A stretch of DNA of 64,000 nucleotides, from contig NC_039361.1 of assembly GCF_003573695.1 (NCBI RefSeq), forward strand, positions 100,566,279-100,630,278, in the 5' to 3' direction. Of the stretch, positions 23,622 through 35,821 are shown piece by piece (the first letter of the stretch is position 1; every line of letters begins with the position of its first letter). Source of the DNA: Papaver somniferum. Its lineage: Eukaryota > Streptophyta > Magnoliopsida > Ranunculales > Papaveraceae. Below the pieces are notes generated by a model. That model saw nothing but the letters and a program-made list of their open reading frames with translations, made no database searches and was not told the DNA's origin. The position numbers were made by a program, and so were the translations under genes.

Positions 23622-24725
23622 CTTGTCTTTAGGCTAGATTTTTAGATTTTTTTTTTCCAGGTTTTTATTTTTATTTGTTCTTCTTTACGTTTTTGGGTTT
23701 TTGTCTTTTTCTTTCAGATTTTGGAATTTGGAGCGAAAGAAAATTTTGCCAAAGCTTTTGCTGAATACTTAAAGACTGGAGTAAAAGGCAAGGCGAAAGG
23801 AGCGAAAGAAGACGATTTTTTTTATATAAAAAAATAGAGAAAAAAAAAGAGAGACATTTTTATTTTTTTAGATTTTTATTTTTTTTAGACTTTCTTTTTA
23901 TTTTGTACTTTTTTTTTTGGGCTTTGGACTTTAAATTTTGGGACATTATTTTTAAACCCTACGGAAGGGTAGTTTAAATATAAATTGTTTGCAGAGAAGG
24001 ACGGTGATTACGATATCACCTCGGCCCCTCGGGTTCGTACATGACATAGGAGTCGTGGCCCGAGTCGACTACAAAGGTTCATCCCCCGTCTGGTACGGGA
24101 GGTAAGTTTGTCGAAACACTCGCGAATCCCCTGTCAACGAGTTATTGTCTTCCTTCGTATGCATATATGTTGAGGACTTGAAAACGGCTGCTTTAATTTC
24201 CTAGTAAAGGGCAAGGACTGGCCATACAAGATAAGGGTTCGGATTTCATCACCGTTCTCTTCTTGCCCGCCTTAGGAGAACGACACCAAACGCGAACCTA
24301 AGCCTAATATTTTGACTAGAACGAGACCGATAGGGTAACGAGCTTAACAGGAAAGTCATTCGAAAAATATTGGTTACTCTTTTAAGCATACTTCGAAGTT
24401 CTTGACGGTTTCTGTAAGTTGAATGCGTGACTGCGCCGCCTTGTAATACCGGTGAGGCCTTGGGTATCAAAGATCCACCGAGCTTCCCTCGCCTCTATTC
24501 AACTTACTTTGACTCGAATTGATTCCAGAAGGGTCTGCTTAAATTGTAACGAATTCCCGTTCGAAGGATTAGAAGCTGGTCTAGAAACAATCTATGTGGA
24601 GCCATCATGCTTTTTGTTTGCTAGAAATCAGTAGGTTTGCTGTGGTGGAGTCAGCCTTGTTTGTGTTTGCATAGAACATTTCTTCCTTTTTAAGACTTTT
24701 CTTTTTGATTTTGTTTTTCTAGTGT
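23622..24725 (+). other. B1 untranslated leader
   Basis: An AT-rich part (23640-23980) is followed by about 500 bp nearly identical to the B2 leader. In roughly 270 bp compared, about five bases differ. A 73-codon minus-strand frame (24470-24249) is open in both copies but has no family match I recognise; it is most likely a by-product of leader conservation. Confidence 0.7.
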
Positions 24726-25607
24726 ATGACCGAAGTTTATAAACGGGCTTGGAAAAGGAACACTCTAGGTCGTTTGATTAGTGACAAACCTAGTATTTCT
24801 TCTTGTGAAAGAGGGGAGCTCGAAGACTCTTCTTTTGAAAGTCTCGTTTTTGGAAACTTCAGTTTTGAGAATCTGTCTCTTCGTGAGGAAAGTACCCCTA
24901 GTACTCCTAGTCCTTTGGTAGTGCCATAAATGGCAACTTTGAAAGCTTTGCTAAACCCAACTAGGACCTCTCGTCCGTCTTGTATCAAGTTAGCTGAAAC
25001 CGAGGCAAATTATGAACTGAAACCTTGGACTTTACAGATGCTCCCAATGTTTTTAGGGAAGGAGAATGAGAACCCCTATGTTCATGTTAGGGAATTTGAG
25101 GAAGTTTGTAGTACTCTGAAAATTAAAAACCTAAGTGATGATGCGTTGAAACTTAGGTTATTCCCCTTTTCCTTAAAAGATAAAGCCAAATCTTGGCTGT
25201 ATAGTTTGGACTCTGAGTCAATTGAAACCTATGACCAACTTACTTCTGCCTTTATACATAAGTTTTTCCCAAGGCATAAAACATCGTCTATTAGGACACA
25301 AATATGTACTTTTGCCCAACAAGAGGGAGAATCTTTATATAGGTACTTAGAAAGGTTCAATGACTTGATATCTCAATGTCCTCATCATGGTTTGGAGAAG
25401 GTTAGGTTAGTTCAGATCCTCTACGAGGGTTTAGATTATTCAACAACAACCATGGTTGAGTCCTTATGCACAGGTGGGTTTGAGAATAAAACTGTTGATG
25501 AAGCGATGACATTTTTGAATGAAATCGCCGATAAGACCCAACAATGGGAAAATAGTAGGGAACCCCAGAAAACAATTCTTCTAAGTAGAGGAAATGTAAT
25601 AGGGTAG
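24726..25607 (+). pseudogene. gag: B1 gag, Athila type
   Basis: The start is the ATG at 24726 (MTEVYKRAWKRNTLGRLIS); the same start is seen in B2 at 57211. A TAA at 24927 replaces the GAA of B2. The frame then stays open to 25607 (VIG-stop), where a small indel breaks it. The capsid core contains DDALKLRLFPFSLKDKAKSW, FIHKFFPRHK, GESLYRYLERF and CPHHG, typical of plant gag. It differs from B2 gag at about ten residues in 220. The product would assemble the virus-like particle in the cytoplasm. Confidence 0.85.
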
Positions 25608-26190
25608 AAGGATCTCATGAGTCAGATGCCAAAATAGCACTATAGCCAAAGGTTTAGAAGCCTTAGAATTGGTCATTCTAGTGGTAGTAGTGGAAGAAAT
25701 GGCCTTTTTGGGAAGCCATGTGTTGAAGAGCAAGCCAATGCTCTTTATAACAACACTAGGTTTGATAACCGACAGAAGTTTGCCCATATTCAGAAACTAT
25801 AACCCTGGATGGAGAAAACCATCCAAAACCTTTCTTGGTCCAAGGGCAGAATCAGGTCAGTCTAGTAATGCTCAGGTTCCCCCAGGTTTTGGCTATACTA
25901 AGAATCCTTCAGCTCCGGCACAGTTTCAGAACCCTTCGGATAAGAAGAGATTATGAGTTTAGAAGAGTCTCTTGCTTTGTTAACTCGTAACCTGTGCAGT
26001 TTCAGCAATCTGTTGCTCAAGTTTAGAAGAAAATAAGAGAATAGGTCAGGCTAATCTCAGGCTATTTCCGAGTTGAAAAACCCAGGTTAGTCAGATAAAT
26101 GAGTCTTTAAGAGAAAGAGGTAAGTTTCCTAGTCAGACTCAACCCAACCGTAGAGGAATTAATGAAATAGGTGAAAGACCATCTGATCAT
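25608..26190 (+). pseudogene. B1 gag C-terminus and linker, frame-disrupted
   Basis: The coding trace is visible across changing frames: NYNPGWRK and VPPGFGYTKNPSAPAQFQNP (25795-25945), then MSLEESL. The same stretch in B2 reads in one frame (about 56230-55760). Several one- or two-base deletions disrupt it here. No CCHC zinc knuckle is seen, as is usual for Athila. Confidence 0.7.
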
Positions 26191-27612
26191 GTGAATGCTA
26201 TTAAAACCCTTAGGAATGGTAGAGTGATAGACAACAAGGTTTCCACGCCTGATAGTGAACATGCTGTAGTTCACCCTTCTGAACCAGAAACTGAGGAGAC
26301 TGATAGAGTCTCTAAAGAGACCAATGAGGGTCATATTGAGCCCGGCTTTGTCCCTAGAGCCCCATTCCCACAGCTTCTAGTTCCAACTAAGAGGGAGTCC
26401 AATTTTAATGATATATTAGAGGTTTTTAAGCAGGTAACTATCAACCTTCTACTACTAGATGCAATTAAGCAGATTCCCTCTTATGCCAAGTTTCTCAAGG
26501 ATATGTGTACGCGAAAGCGAAAGCTTAATGTCCAGAAGAAAGCCTTTCTAGCTAGTCAAGTGAGTTCTATTATTCAGAATACCACTACTCCTAAGTATAA
26601 AGACCCAGGGTCCCCTACCATTTCTTTCACAATAGGTAAATACCGTGTTGAGAAAGCGTTGCTTGACTTAGGAGCTAGTGTGAACTTACTAGCATATCAT
26701 GTGTACCTTAAGCTAGGACTTGGTGAGATGAAACCTACCCAGATGACACTTCAGTTAGCTGATAGGTCCGTTAAAATTCCTCGTGATGTGATCGAGGATG
26801 TTCTCATAGAGGTTGACAAGTTTATTTATCCAGTGGATTTTGTTATCCTAGATTCCCAACCTGTCCCTGACCTAGAGAACCAGATACCGGTAATTTTAGG
26901 TCGCCCGTTTTTAGCTACATCCAATGCGTTCATTAACTGTCGAACTGGTATGAGTATTGAGCTGAACATTTTTAATATTAGTAAGCTACCCTCTGAACTA
27001 GATGACTCGAACATAGAAGAGGTGAACATGACAGGAACATTAGTCGAGGAGTCATTACCAAACACTTTGTTAGAAGATCCATTAGAGAAATTCCTAGCTC
27101 ACTTTGGGATTGATTTTGATAATGATAATGTGATTAATGAGGTGAATGCTTTGTTAGATTCAACCCCTTTGTTAGATACTAATAATGAATGGAAACCTAA
27201 ATTCGAACCACTACCAGTTTCTAAGTCTACCATAGTTCCTTTGTTAGAAGAGCCTCCTAAGTTGGACCTAAAACCATTGCCAGATTCCCTGAAATATAGG
27301 TTTTTAGGCCCGTCTGAGACTTTACCTGTGATTATTTCTTCCGTCTTGGATAGTGACCAGGAAAGTAGGCTAGTAACCGTCCTTCAAAACAACAAGGAAG
27401 CTTTAGGGTGGACCATAACTGACATTAAGGGTATAAGTCCCACTGTTTGTATGCATCAGATCTATTTAGAGAGTGATACCAAACCTTCTAGGGAGATGCA
27501 ACGTCGACTAAACCCTAATATGAAAGAGGTAGTTCGAAACGATGTCCTTAAGTTGTTAGATGCAGGCATTATCTACCCCATTTCAGACAGTAAGTGGGTC
27601 AGCCCCGTTTAG
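26191..27612 (+). pseudogene. pol: B1 protease and N-terminal RT segment
   Basis: An open frame of 473 codons. The first 100 residues are a linker with the conserved RKRKLNV stretch. Protease follows at about residues 150-260: LLDLGASVN (D-L-G in place of D-T/S-G, usual in Athila), then IPVILGRPFLAT. An acidic spacer and the RT entry follow (SREMQRRLNPNMKEVV, AGIIYPISDSKWVSPV). The frame ends at a TAG in the middle of RT; the protein sequence plainly continues after it (VVPKKSG). Protease would mature the polyprotein; this copy is inactive. Confidence 0.88.
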
Positions 27613-28228
27613 GTTGTTCCCAAGAAATCCGGTATTACTGTAGTCCAGAATGATAACAATGAGTTAATCCCGACCCGAGTGACCACGGGTTGGCGTGTTT
27701 GTCTTGACTATAGGAAATTGAACAAGGTCACTAGGAAGGACCACTTTCCCCTTCCCTTCATCGACCAGATGCTAAAGATTAGCTGGACATAGTCACTACT
27801 GCTTTTTAGATGGCTACTCTGGATATAATCAGATCGTTATTGCCCCAGAAGACCAGGAGAAAACCACTTTTACCTGTCCCTTTTCATATAGACGCATGCC
27901 TTTCGGGCTTTGTAATGCCCCTGCAACTTTTCAGCGTTGCATGATGAACATATTTTCTGACATGGTAGAACGATTCTTAGAGGTCTTTATGGATGATTTT
28001 TCAGTGTTTGGTTCGTCTTTCGATGAGTGCTTGCATCATTTATCGCTAGTGTTGACTAGGTGTAAGGAAAATAATTTAGTGCTTAATTGGGAGAAATGTC
28101 ACTTCATGGTTCGTTCAGGAATTGTTTTAGGGCATATCGTATCTTCTAAGGGTATAGAGGTAGATAAAGCCAAAGTTGACCTTATTAAGACTTTACAGGT
28201 CCCAAAAACCGTAAGAGATATTAGGTAA
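27613..28228 (+). pseudogene. pol: B1 reverse transcriptase core
   Basis: Continues from the TAG at 27610. WRVCLDYRKLNKVT is followed, near 27780, by a deletion of about two bases that shifts the frame. The new frame gives GYSGYNQI, the conserved MPFGLCNAPATFQRCM, and the catalytic FMDD in EVFMDDFSVFG (about 27985). The frame ends at a TAA (28226) inside [18 protein letters not shown]. The catalytic aspartates are present, so only stops and frame breaks prevent activity. Confidence 0.9.
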
Positions 28229-29023
28229 TTCTTAGGGCATGCAGGTTTTTATCGTCGATTCATTAAGGATTTTAGCTTAAATTCTAGACCTCTTTGCAAT
28301 TTGCTTGCAAAAGATGTTATGTTTGTCTTTGATGATGCTTGTTTAGAGGCTTTTGAGAAGCTTAAGAATTTACTCACTACCGCCCCCATAGTCCGGGCAC
28401 CCAACTGGAACCTACCCTTTGAGATCATGTGTGATGCTTCAGATTATGCTATTGGTGTTGTGCTAGGTCAGCGAGAAAACAAATTACTTTATGTGATTTT
28501 CTATGCTAGAAAAACTCTGAATAATGCCCAGTTGAACTATACCACTACTGAAAAGGAACTGTTAGCCATTGTGTTTGCCTTAGACAAGTTTAGACCCTAT
28601 CTCTTAGGTTCTAAGATCATCATATATACTGATCATGCTTCTTTGAAATATCTTTTTTCTAAGAAGGATACAAAACCTAGATTGATTAGGTGGATCCTTT
28701 TGTTGCAAGAGTTTTTTCCAGACATTAGAGACAAAAAGGGTGCCGAAAATGTTGCAGCAGACCACTTGTCTAGGCTAGTTGTTAGTTCCCCTGATGATTC
28801 CCTTCATATAAGAGATAGCTTTCCTGATGAACAATTGTTCTTTGTTACCCAATTACCTTGGTATGCGAATATAGTGAACTATCTTGTTACTGGTCGAATG
28901 CCCCAACATTGGGGTAAACAAGATCGTTCTAGGTTTTCATCTGAGGTTAAGCACTTCTTCTGGGATGATCCTTATTTGTTTAAGTATTGTCCGGACCAGA
29001 TTATTAGGAGATGCATACCTTAG
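28229..29023 (+). pseudogene. pol: B1 RNase H domain
   Basis: Same frame as the RT core after the [18 protein letters not shown] is the RT thumb/connection, and RNase H follows with [18 protein letters not shown] and [10 protein letters not shown], which carry the D, E and D acidic residues. It ends ADHLSRL plus a tail, with a TAG at 29021 where an E or Q codon is expected. It would degrade the RNA strand during cDNA synthesis. Confidence 0.88.
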
Positions 29024-30137
29024 AGTGACCAGTCCAGTATTATTTCCTTTTGTCATGATCATGCTAGTGGGGGTCACTTTAGTGCTAGGAAAACTGCTGC
29101 TAAGATATTGTAGTGTGGATTCTATTGGCCTTCGTTGTTTAAAGACTCCCACAGTTATACGTTGCCAGAAATTAGGAACCATTTCCCGTGGGAACATGAT
29201 GCCCTTGAACCCTATTTTAGTTGTGGAGGTCTTTGACGTGTGGGGTATTGACTTTATGGGTCCGTTTCCTAATTCTTTTGGTAACCTATACATCCTTGTC
29301 GCTGTAGACTATGTCTCTAAGTGGAATTAGGCGGCTGCGTGTAAAACCAATGACCATAGGGTTGTGATTGAGTTCTTGAAAAATAATATACTTACACGTT
29401 TTGGTACACCGCGAGCTATAATTAGTGATGGAGGGTCGCACTTTTGTAATGGACCTTTTAGGCTTTTGATGAAGAAATATGGTATTACACATAAGGTAGA
29501 TACCCCGTATTATCCACAGACTAGTGGTCAGGTAGAAGTTTCCAATAGGGAGATAAAACGTATATTAGAGAAAACAGTTAATTCTAATCGGAAAGACTGG
29601 TCGTCTAGGCTTACTGATGCCTTATGGGCTTACCGTACTGCGTTTAAGACCCCCATTGGAATGTCACCTTATAGAATTGTGTATGGAAAGGCATGTCACT
29701 TACCTGTTGAGTTAGAACATAGAGCTTATTGGGCTGTTAAGCAGCTAAATTTTTCACTTGACAAGGCAAGATCCCATAGGAAACTCCAGCTCAATGAGTT
29801 GGAAGAGATTCGTAGAGATGCATACGATAGTGCTAAGGAGTATAAGAACAAAATGAAACTTGTGCATGATAGAAATATCTTAAGAAAGTCATTTTCTCCA
29901 GGTCAAAAAGTTCTTCTGTATGATACCCGCTTGCATCTTTTCCCTGGGAAGTTACGTTCTCGGTGGACGGGTCCTTTTATTGTTCGCACTGTCTTTCCTC
30001 ATGGAGCTATTGAAATCGAGACACCAGATGGTAGTAGTTCTTCGAAGGTTAACGGTCAGAGATTGAAACCCTTTTTAGAGCCCTTTCCTAAAGGTGATAT
30101 TGAGGAGGTCACTCTAGAGGACCCTGTTTACCCTTGA
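29024..30137 (+). pseudogene. pol: B1 integrase
   Basis: An HHCC-type N-terminal part ([20 protein letters not shown], then a TAG at about 29111) and a frameshift near 29160 lead to RCQKLG. The catalytic core has [17 protein letters not shown] and GQVEVSNRE, giving a D-35-E spacing between the last two residues. A TAG at 29328 interrupts after VSKW. The last 257 codons (29364-30137) are open and include the C-terminal domain ([10 protein letters not shown]). No chromodomain and no env follow. It would insert the cDNA in the nucleus; inactive here. Confidence 0.9.
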
Positions 30138-31262
30138 TTGACCATCGAGGCGATTGTATGTTGTTGTATATTAGTTTTTGATTTCTCTCTTCACTCAGGT
30201 ACTATCTTTCCGACTTCTCTCTTTACTAATTCCTCATGTTACTTTACTGTTTGGTATTGCTCTTTCATTAGAAACATTGAGGACAATGTTCGATTTAAGT
30301 TTGGGGGTGGGGAAAAAACATTTTGTTAGATTTTAGTTGCAATAAATAAAATCCAGAGCCTAGAAATTTATGCTCATTAAGGTTGGCACTAACCAATCTA
30401 AGTGGAGGGGAACATCTTGGTTATAGGAGTTGAGGAACCAAGCTGATTAGATGGAAACATCTAAAGAGTCTATTCATAAAAGCACAGAGCTCATGTGTTA
30501 AAATTAAAAAAAAAACATGGTAGTTTCGTCATATCTCGTAGAATCTTAATCCTTCTGTTTTTTTTAAGTGATTTGGTGGGGCACACGATTCAAGTTGTTA
30601 GCTTTTCTAGGGTGGAATAGAGTGATTGAGATACCAAAAAAAAAAAAAAATGAGACCAGACCATTAGACCAACCGGAATAAATTCAATAAAGTCGACCAC
30701 TGGTGCCCTTGTATATGCCAGTTGTGTTGACCTAGAGTTAGGTTTATCGACCACTGGTCCCCTTGTATATGACAGTTGTGTTGATATTAGTCAGACCGGT
30801 ATCTCAGTCCATTAGGATAGGTTCACCTTGGCAGAGGCCTTCAGACAAATATGGGAAACACCGTTCACTTTTAACCATCTCTTATCCATCTTCTTAATCT
30901 TTCCATGTGATTGGTTGACTCCGGTTATGATGTACAGAAACTATCTGAGTAGAGCTCTGTCACTTATATATGAATTTTAGTATGCTGAGTGCAAACTCGT
31001 GTACAACAATTGGAATTTCGCATCAGGGTACTTCCTCTTGTAATCAATGAGAGTATGCCAACCAAGGAGATTCTTTAGTGCTTTCCAAGGTTCTGCGTAA
31101 TAGCTAGGGTCTGGAGTAAAGGTTTTGTGGATACACCTCTGGTAAACCCTCCGGAGACAACACTCCGCCACTAGGGTCACCTAGTGGTTTAACGTCTTGC
31201 TGCACGTGCTAAGTGTAGTCATTTTTATTTTCTAGATTAGATTTGCTCGAGGACTAGAAAAT
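30138..31262 (+). other. B1 3' untranslated region
   Basis: About 1.1 kb with no ORF of note. An internal AAGTTTGGGGGTGGGG (about 30297) copies the purine-tract motif. The region is matched in reverse in B2 (53033-54190), including the ATATGCCAGTTGTGTTGA phrases near 30720 and 30770. Poly(A) lies at about 30634-30650. Confidence 0.7.
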
Positions 31263-31280
31263 AATAAGTTTGGGGGTATT
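31263..31280 (+). promoter_or_regulatory. Polypurine tract of B1
   Basis: AATAAGTTTGGGGGTATT abuts the 3' LTR start TGATAGACAC. The same tract lies at 53019-53036 (minus) in B2. Confidence 0.85.
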
Positions 31281-32826
31281 TGATAGACACATTTTTGTGT
31301 CTGAATTGTCCTCAGTGTTTGTATTGCTAGTGCTTGATTTTGTACTTATTATGGTGTTTTTATGTTTGTGTAGGTGTTTTTGGAGAAATACACTTGTGTG
31401 GAAAAAGTTGCTCAAAAAGTGCTATTTGGACCCCTTGAGGACATTTGCTATACGGACCCCAGATTTGGCTAAGGGACACCCAAGGTTATGCGTAGCCCAA
31501 ATTCATCCTCAGCACCCAAATTTGTCCTCAGCACCCATCTTCTATTCGCACCCCAGAAAAGGATAGGGGCACTTCATCTTCAACATTTCAAAAATAAAAA
31601 ATGGCGGGAAAAATATTCACTTCACTGCAGATTTTTCGATCGGATTTTGGAGGAGTTTTTGTGCGATTCAATCGCTGAAACTTCATGGGTAGTTGTGATA
31701 TGTCCTAACAGAGCTGGTATGGGTGTTTGTTTCGATCAAATTTGGCTAGATAACCCAAGATATGAAATCAGAGCATCACGGGTTGGTTTTCCATTCCGAG
31801 TCCTAATTGAGTGACCAAGAGATTTTCACGTGGCTGCTGCATGTTGGAACACTTCTAGACAATGACTGGATGCGTTGAGAGTAATTTGGCGTGGGGAAAC
31901 AGCGTGAGAAGCTAAATAAGGGAAGAAAATATTCCCATAATACTTTTCATCAAGGCCGAGTTAAGAGAGAATTATCTTGAGTTATAGCGAGATTTCTTGG
32001 TGCTACTGGGTATAAATAGGTTCCTAGGATCACATAGAAGCGGTCTGGAGAGTTTGGGAGAGTTTAGAGTAACAACAGAGGAGATTGATCGTGTTGCAGA
32101 GAAAACTTTTCTGCTGCTGCTAGGAAGAACACGAAGAACAAAAGACCACCAGAGGCAGTCGTTTATCAACGGTGACAACGACAGACACACGAGGGTCGCA
32201 GAGATACAACAACAGCAGTTCTTTTCTATCGTTCTTTGTAACAGTGTTTTGCAACAATTATAAACGTTGCAAACACCCGATTTTTTCATTATTTTCTCTC
32301 CATTTCATCTTTGTAAACAAATTTTGAGCATGAATCAATACTTTGAGCAATTTTATACAATGATGAGCTAAACCCATCCTCTGGGGCGACGGAGGAAGCT
32401 ATTTCGCCAATGAAATGTGGTAATCTCTATTTTATTTAATTTATGCAATTATTATATGATTATTTGCCTTGATAAATAAATAGAAAAAAATGGTTTTTGT
32501 TAAACAATTATTATTTCAATTTATGGGGTATGCTAGCCTAGGGTTTTGATGTCCCGTACTTTCGATTTACAATTGTTATTTCTAAAAAAATTAACTTTTG
32601 CAATATTTAGAATCAATTTGAATGAAGGATTTGCATAATTATAATTAGAGAATATAAAATCACTTTGATATTGGTAATTAGTGGAATCCATAGCCCCATT
32701 CTTCTCCATATTTTTCATATCACTTTTATTTAAGTTTCCTATATTTTTATTTAAAATTAAGTCTAAAATCTGCTTTCACAAGTCTTGAACGAATCTTATT
32801 ACTACAATAACTTTGAAAACACATCA
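31281..32826 (+). repeat. B1 3' LTR
   Basis: 1546 bp, near-identical to 22050-23597. TATA box at 32011-32020. Confidence 0.9.
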
Positions 32827-32831
32827 AAAAA

Positions 32832-35260
32832 TGATAGGATTTCGGAGAAACCCTGTATGATAATAACCGCAATCGCACGTCGTCTAACTAGTAGACAACG
32901 GCAAGTACGGGTTGTTCCCACGAGGAGCGGTGGAAATACTGTAATCAATAATTCTAATTGACTAACCAGAGATGATGATGTTTTTGGGATTTTTGAAAGA
33001 ATAATAACAGAAAAGCAAACTAAACGAATAAATATAAATAAGCTGGGAGAGGAAGAGAGTCAACAACCAGGGTTCTCAGGTATCCACCATTATTTCTCTT
33101 CGGTACTGAAAAGAATTCATAATTCTAAATACGCGTCTATATTTTTGTTTTAGTGCAACACCTATTATCGGTATAGTTTCTCTAATATAACTTGCATCTC
33201 CTAAGTATAACCCATCAAAGTCTTCCAAGCATGGCCTATCAAATTATATTAGCAAGCAAATTATCAAAACTATGTATTTATAGATTTACGATTATTATTT
33301 TGCGTCGTCTAAGCATAACCCATCAAAAGATTTAATCTAAGCATGGATTATCAAATACTATAACAAATAAAATTGCAAAACTAGATATTTAGGCACTTAG
33401 GCTATTGTATTGTACAAAGCCGATGAAGCAACAACAACTTTTCTATATAAAATCAATAGAGCGTAAATATAGAATTATTCGAATCGGTTCATAGTTTCCT
33501 AAAACCAAATATTACCCATTTAATCATGGTCTATTGATAGAAATGGTTTCCACCGAAGAACCATAGCTACAAAGAAACTAGCAAACCATGGCTTTCTCAA
33601 AATCCATAAACATATTAGAGAAAATCACAAGCTAATTGAAATGGAAATCAAAATATAAAAATTGCGAACCCTTGTCTTCCACCTCCGTAGCCGCGCCTCT
33701 CTCTGTTTTTCTCTTTACGGATCAGTCGCCGACCTCCAAAACCGGTCTTTGGCTCTGTGGCCGCAGCTTCCTCGTTGTCGGAACCCCCTTCCTGTCAGTT
33801 TCTGTTCAACTTTATAGTTGTTGCGAGAGTCTAAAACTAAGACCTAGCAAATCTACAAAGGCCCAGTCCAACAACTGACCCAACGTCCAAAAACTCATAA
33901 CATTGTCAGAGTCTGGTTATCGGCCATTCTGTCCGTCAAGCTTCCCTGCCCGGTCAAATGAACTCAACCATTTGAGCTCCAGTTTCTGTCTTCTGACCCT
34001 AGCCATCAACACCGATCATATTTCAGGTCACGGCATGCTTCTTCCTCCAACGAAACCTATCTTTGCTCATAATCAAATCAGCCAACAAACATCTCCATTT
34101 CCTGTTCAAGTCATGCCCAAGATTGATCACAGCATCACCTTCCAGTCGCATTAAATTCAATCACAGCAGCAGTTTTCTCTTCATCTAGGCCAAATAACAC
34201 AAAACGAAATGGAATGAGTTCAGCTAACACAAAACTCCTCCATCTTTTCCTGCATCTTCAACAGCAAACCAATCTCTTGCATTCCATGTTTTCTTCGTGA
34301 CATAACTGCAAAACCACCGGAAAAGAGAGCACTCGATGCTATTGTCTCAGCACAATATTCAGTTCACAAACTACCCATGTCTACACTGATTCGAAGCCAC
34401 ACTTCCTTGAAGTTCACAATTAATCACCGTCGTCACCATCTTGTCGTCGTCCATGCAGCCATCAAGAACTACTCCATTCTCATAAGCACTTTTATTGCTG
34501 GACAACATAAGCACGTTCTTTGTTCCTTTTCGTGACCACTGCCACCAACTCCAGCCATCATCTTTCTCGAAATTCGGTTGCTGTTGTCGATAGAATACTA
34601 CACATCACTCCACTGTTAAACCCATCTTTGCACCATCAGCCATCGTTGCACTGTTAATGTCAGCAGCCAAAACTCCATCTCCAGAAGTGTATTTCCATGC
34701 AACAACACCACCGACGAGCTGCTGCTGATTCCCTCTTCATCTAGTACCAACTATGAGACGATCCACCGTTGTCTGCACCATTCCAACCTAGTAATGAAAT
34801 AGAAGTAGAGAAAATGACGGCAGCTGCTTGTGAAGATGATCACAAAAATCCGCCACTGAAATTGAGCTCAGATCCCTGTTATCTTTGAATAGAATAACAC
34901 CACCTGCTTGACTTCTGTTCGTAAAAGAATGAGATTTGGTGATATTGAAACACCACAAAATAAACATGGTTACACGTCCAACGTTTCTCTTGGCCCATTA
35001 GTGGAATCACATGCTCAAACAAAGAAAACTCTTCTTTGTCAACGCCTCTGGCAGTGCGACACTTGAGTTGGCTTTCCAGCCATCCATCAAACTTTAATCC
35101 GGCATGGTAAATCAAAAATGCCAATTTAGCTTCTAGTTAAGCTAATTTTCCTCCAATAATCGAATCTCGTTGTGCTTTCTACAAAAGCACTAAAATCGTG
35201 TTATTAATCAAGATATCGAGTCCTATCTAATATAAATATGGGTATAAGGCGTGCTTATCA
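32832..35260 (-). mobile_element. E: solo LTR, probably Athila-like
   Basis: It is 2429 bp bounded by TGATAGG...CTTATCA, an inverted TGATA/TATCA end pair. The minus strand starts TGATAAGCACGCC and ends CGAAATCCTATCA. The left part resembles the B LTR layout (AAGCATnnnnnATCAAA phrases at 33230-33360 against 51980-52030). There is no internal region and no convincing gene; frames at 33636-34154 are by-products. Flanks: AAAAA on the left, CCGGT on the right. Confidence 0.6.
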
Positions 35261-35821
35261 CCGGTGTCTATACCTGAAAGGATTTCCAACAAGCCATCAA
35301 ACCCCGAAGATTATCTGTTGCCGAATCAACAACTTGCCAGTGTGATGCAGTTACCTGGAGAGAGCCCATCATCATACATTAGAAGGTTCCGAGCCCAAGT
35401 AAGTCTTATTGAACAACCCTTTTTGCAACCAGTCACTCCTCCTTCCGCTAAGTCTCGAGGACTCGCTCCAATCAACAACCCAGCCGTCACTAGGAGATGT
35501 GAATGGGATGCTGGCCCTTTCAAACGCTTCGTCAAAAGTTTAGAAGTTGTCTCGGCCAAAGACGGTGAGTCCAAGGACCAAGTAATTGTACAACTCTCGA
35601 ACCCATTTCAAGTTGGAGATTTGGTAATAAAGGCAACCGTGTTTCAAGTCGGAGATATGACAGTGAAGGTGACGGCTCAGCCTGATTCACCTACAAAATG
35701 GGAAGACGAGCCATACCTGGTGGTAGATGTTATCTTAGGCGGTTATTGCAAGCTCATCAATGTCGATAAACTGGAAGGTGTGACAATTCACTCACGATGG
35801 CTCAAGCCTTTCAATACCTAA
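35261..35821 (+). pseudogene. P: protease-integrase junction and integrase C-terminus
   Basis: The P reading frame resumes with SIPERISNK, matching STPERISNK after the protease in A2. About 90 residues of unassigned sequence follow. Then come a doubled FQVGD(L/M)xVK motif and KWEDEPYLVVDVILGGYCKL ending SRWLKPF, the form of the integrase C-terminal domain (VGDxV, then W-x-PY-x-V). RT, RNase H, the HHCC region and the DDE core are absent. A2 has the same junction, so the deletion predates both insertions. Whether this stub is translated or useful is unknown. Confidence 0.75.

Larger units (their letters stand above)
22050..32826 (+). mobile_element. B1: Athila-like Ty3/gypsy retrotransposon with complete pol
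   Basis: The LTRs are 22050-23597 and 31281-32826. Both start TGATAGACACA and end ACACATCA. In about 180 bp compared (22381-22560 against 31611-31790) four positions differ, so it is younger than its host P. In order: primer site, about 1.1 kb of leader, gag, protease, RT, RNase H, integrase, 1.1 kb of 3' sequence and purine tract. There is no env-like ORF. The lineage is set by the protease (LLDLGASVN), the YNPGW motif and overall protein similarity to Athila. It is broken by at least five stops and three frameshifts. The left flank is CCATT, but the base string after the 3' LTR is AAAAA. Confidence 0.9.

Noticed and set aside
24249..24470. 73-codon reverse ORF conserved between B1 and B2 leaders
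   Set aside because: The whole leader is about 98% identical between the copies, so the frame is conserved as DNA. No motif, and no excess of silent changes could be judged.
33636..34154. Open frames in E that could look like a gene fragment
   Set aside because: Short, without domains, inside a TGATA...TATCA-bounded LTR whose layout resembles Athila LTRs.
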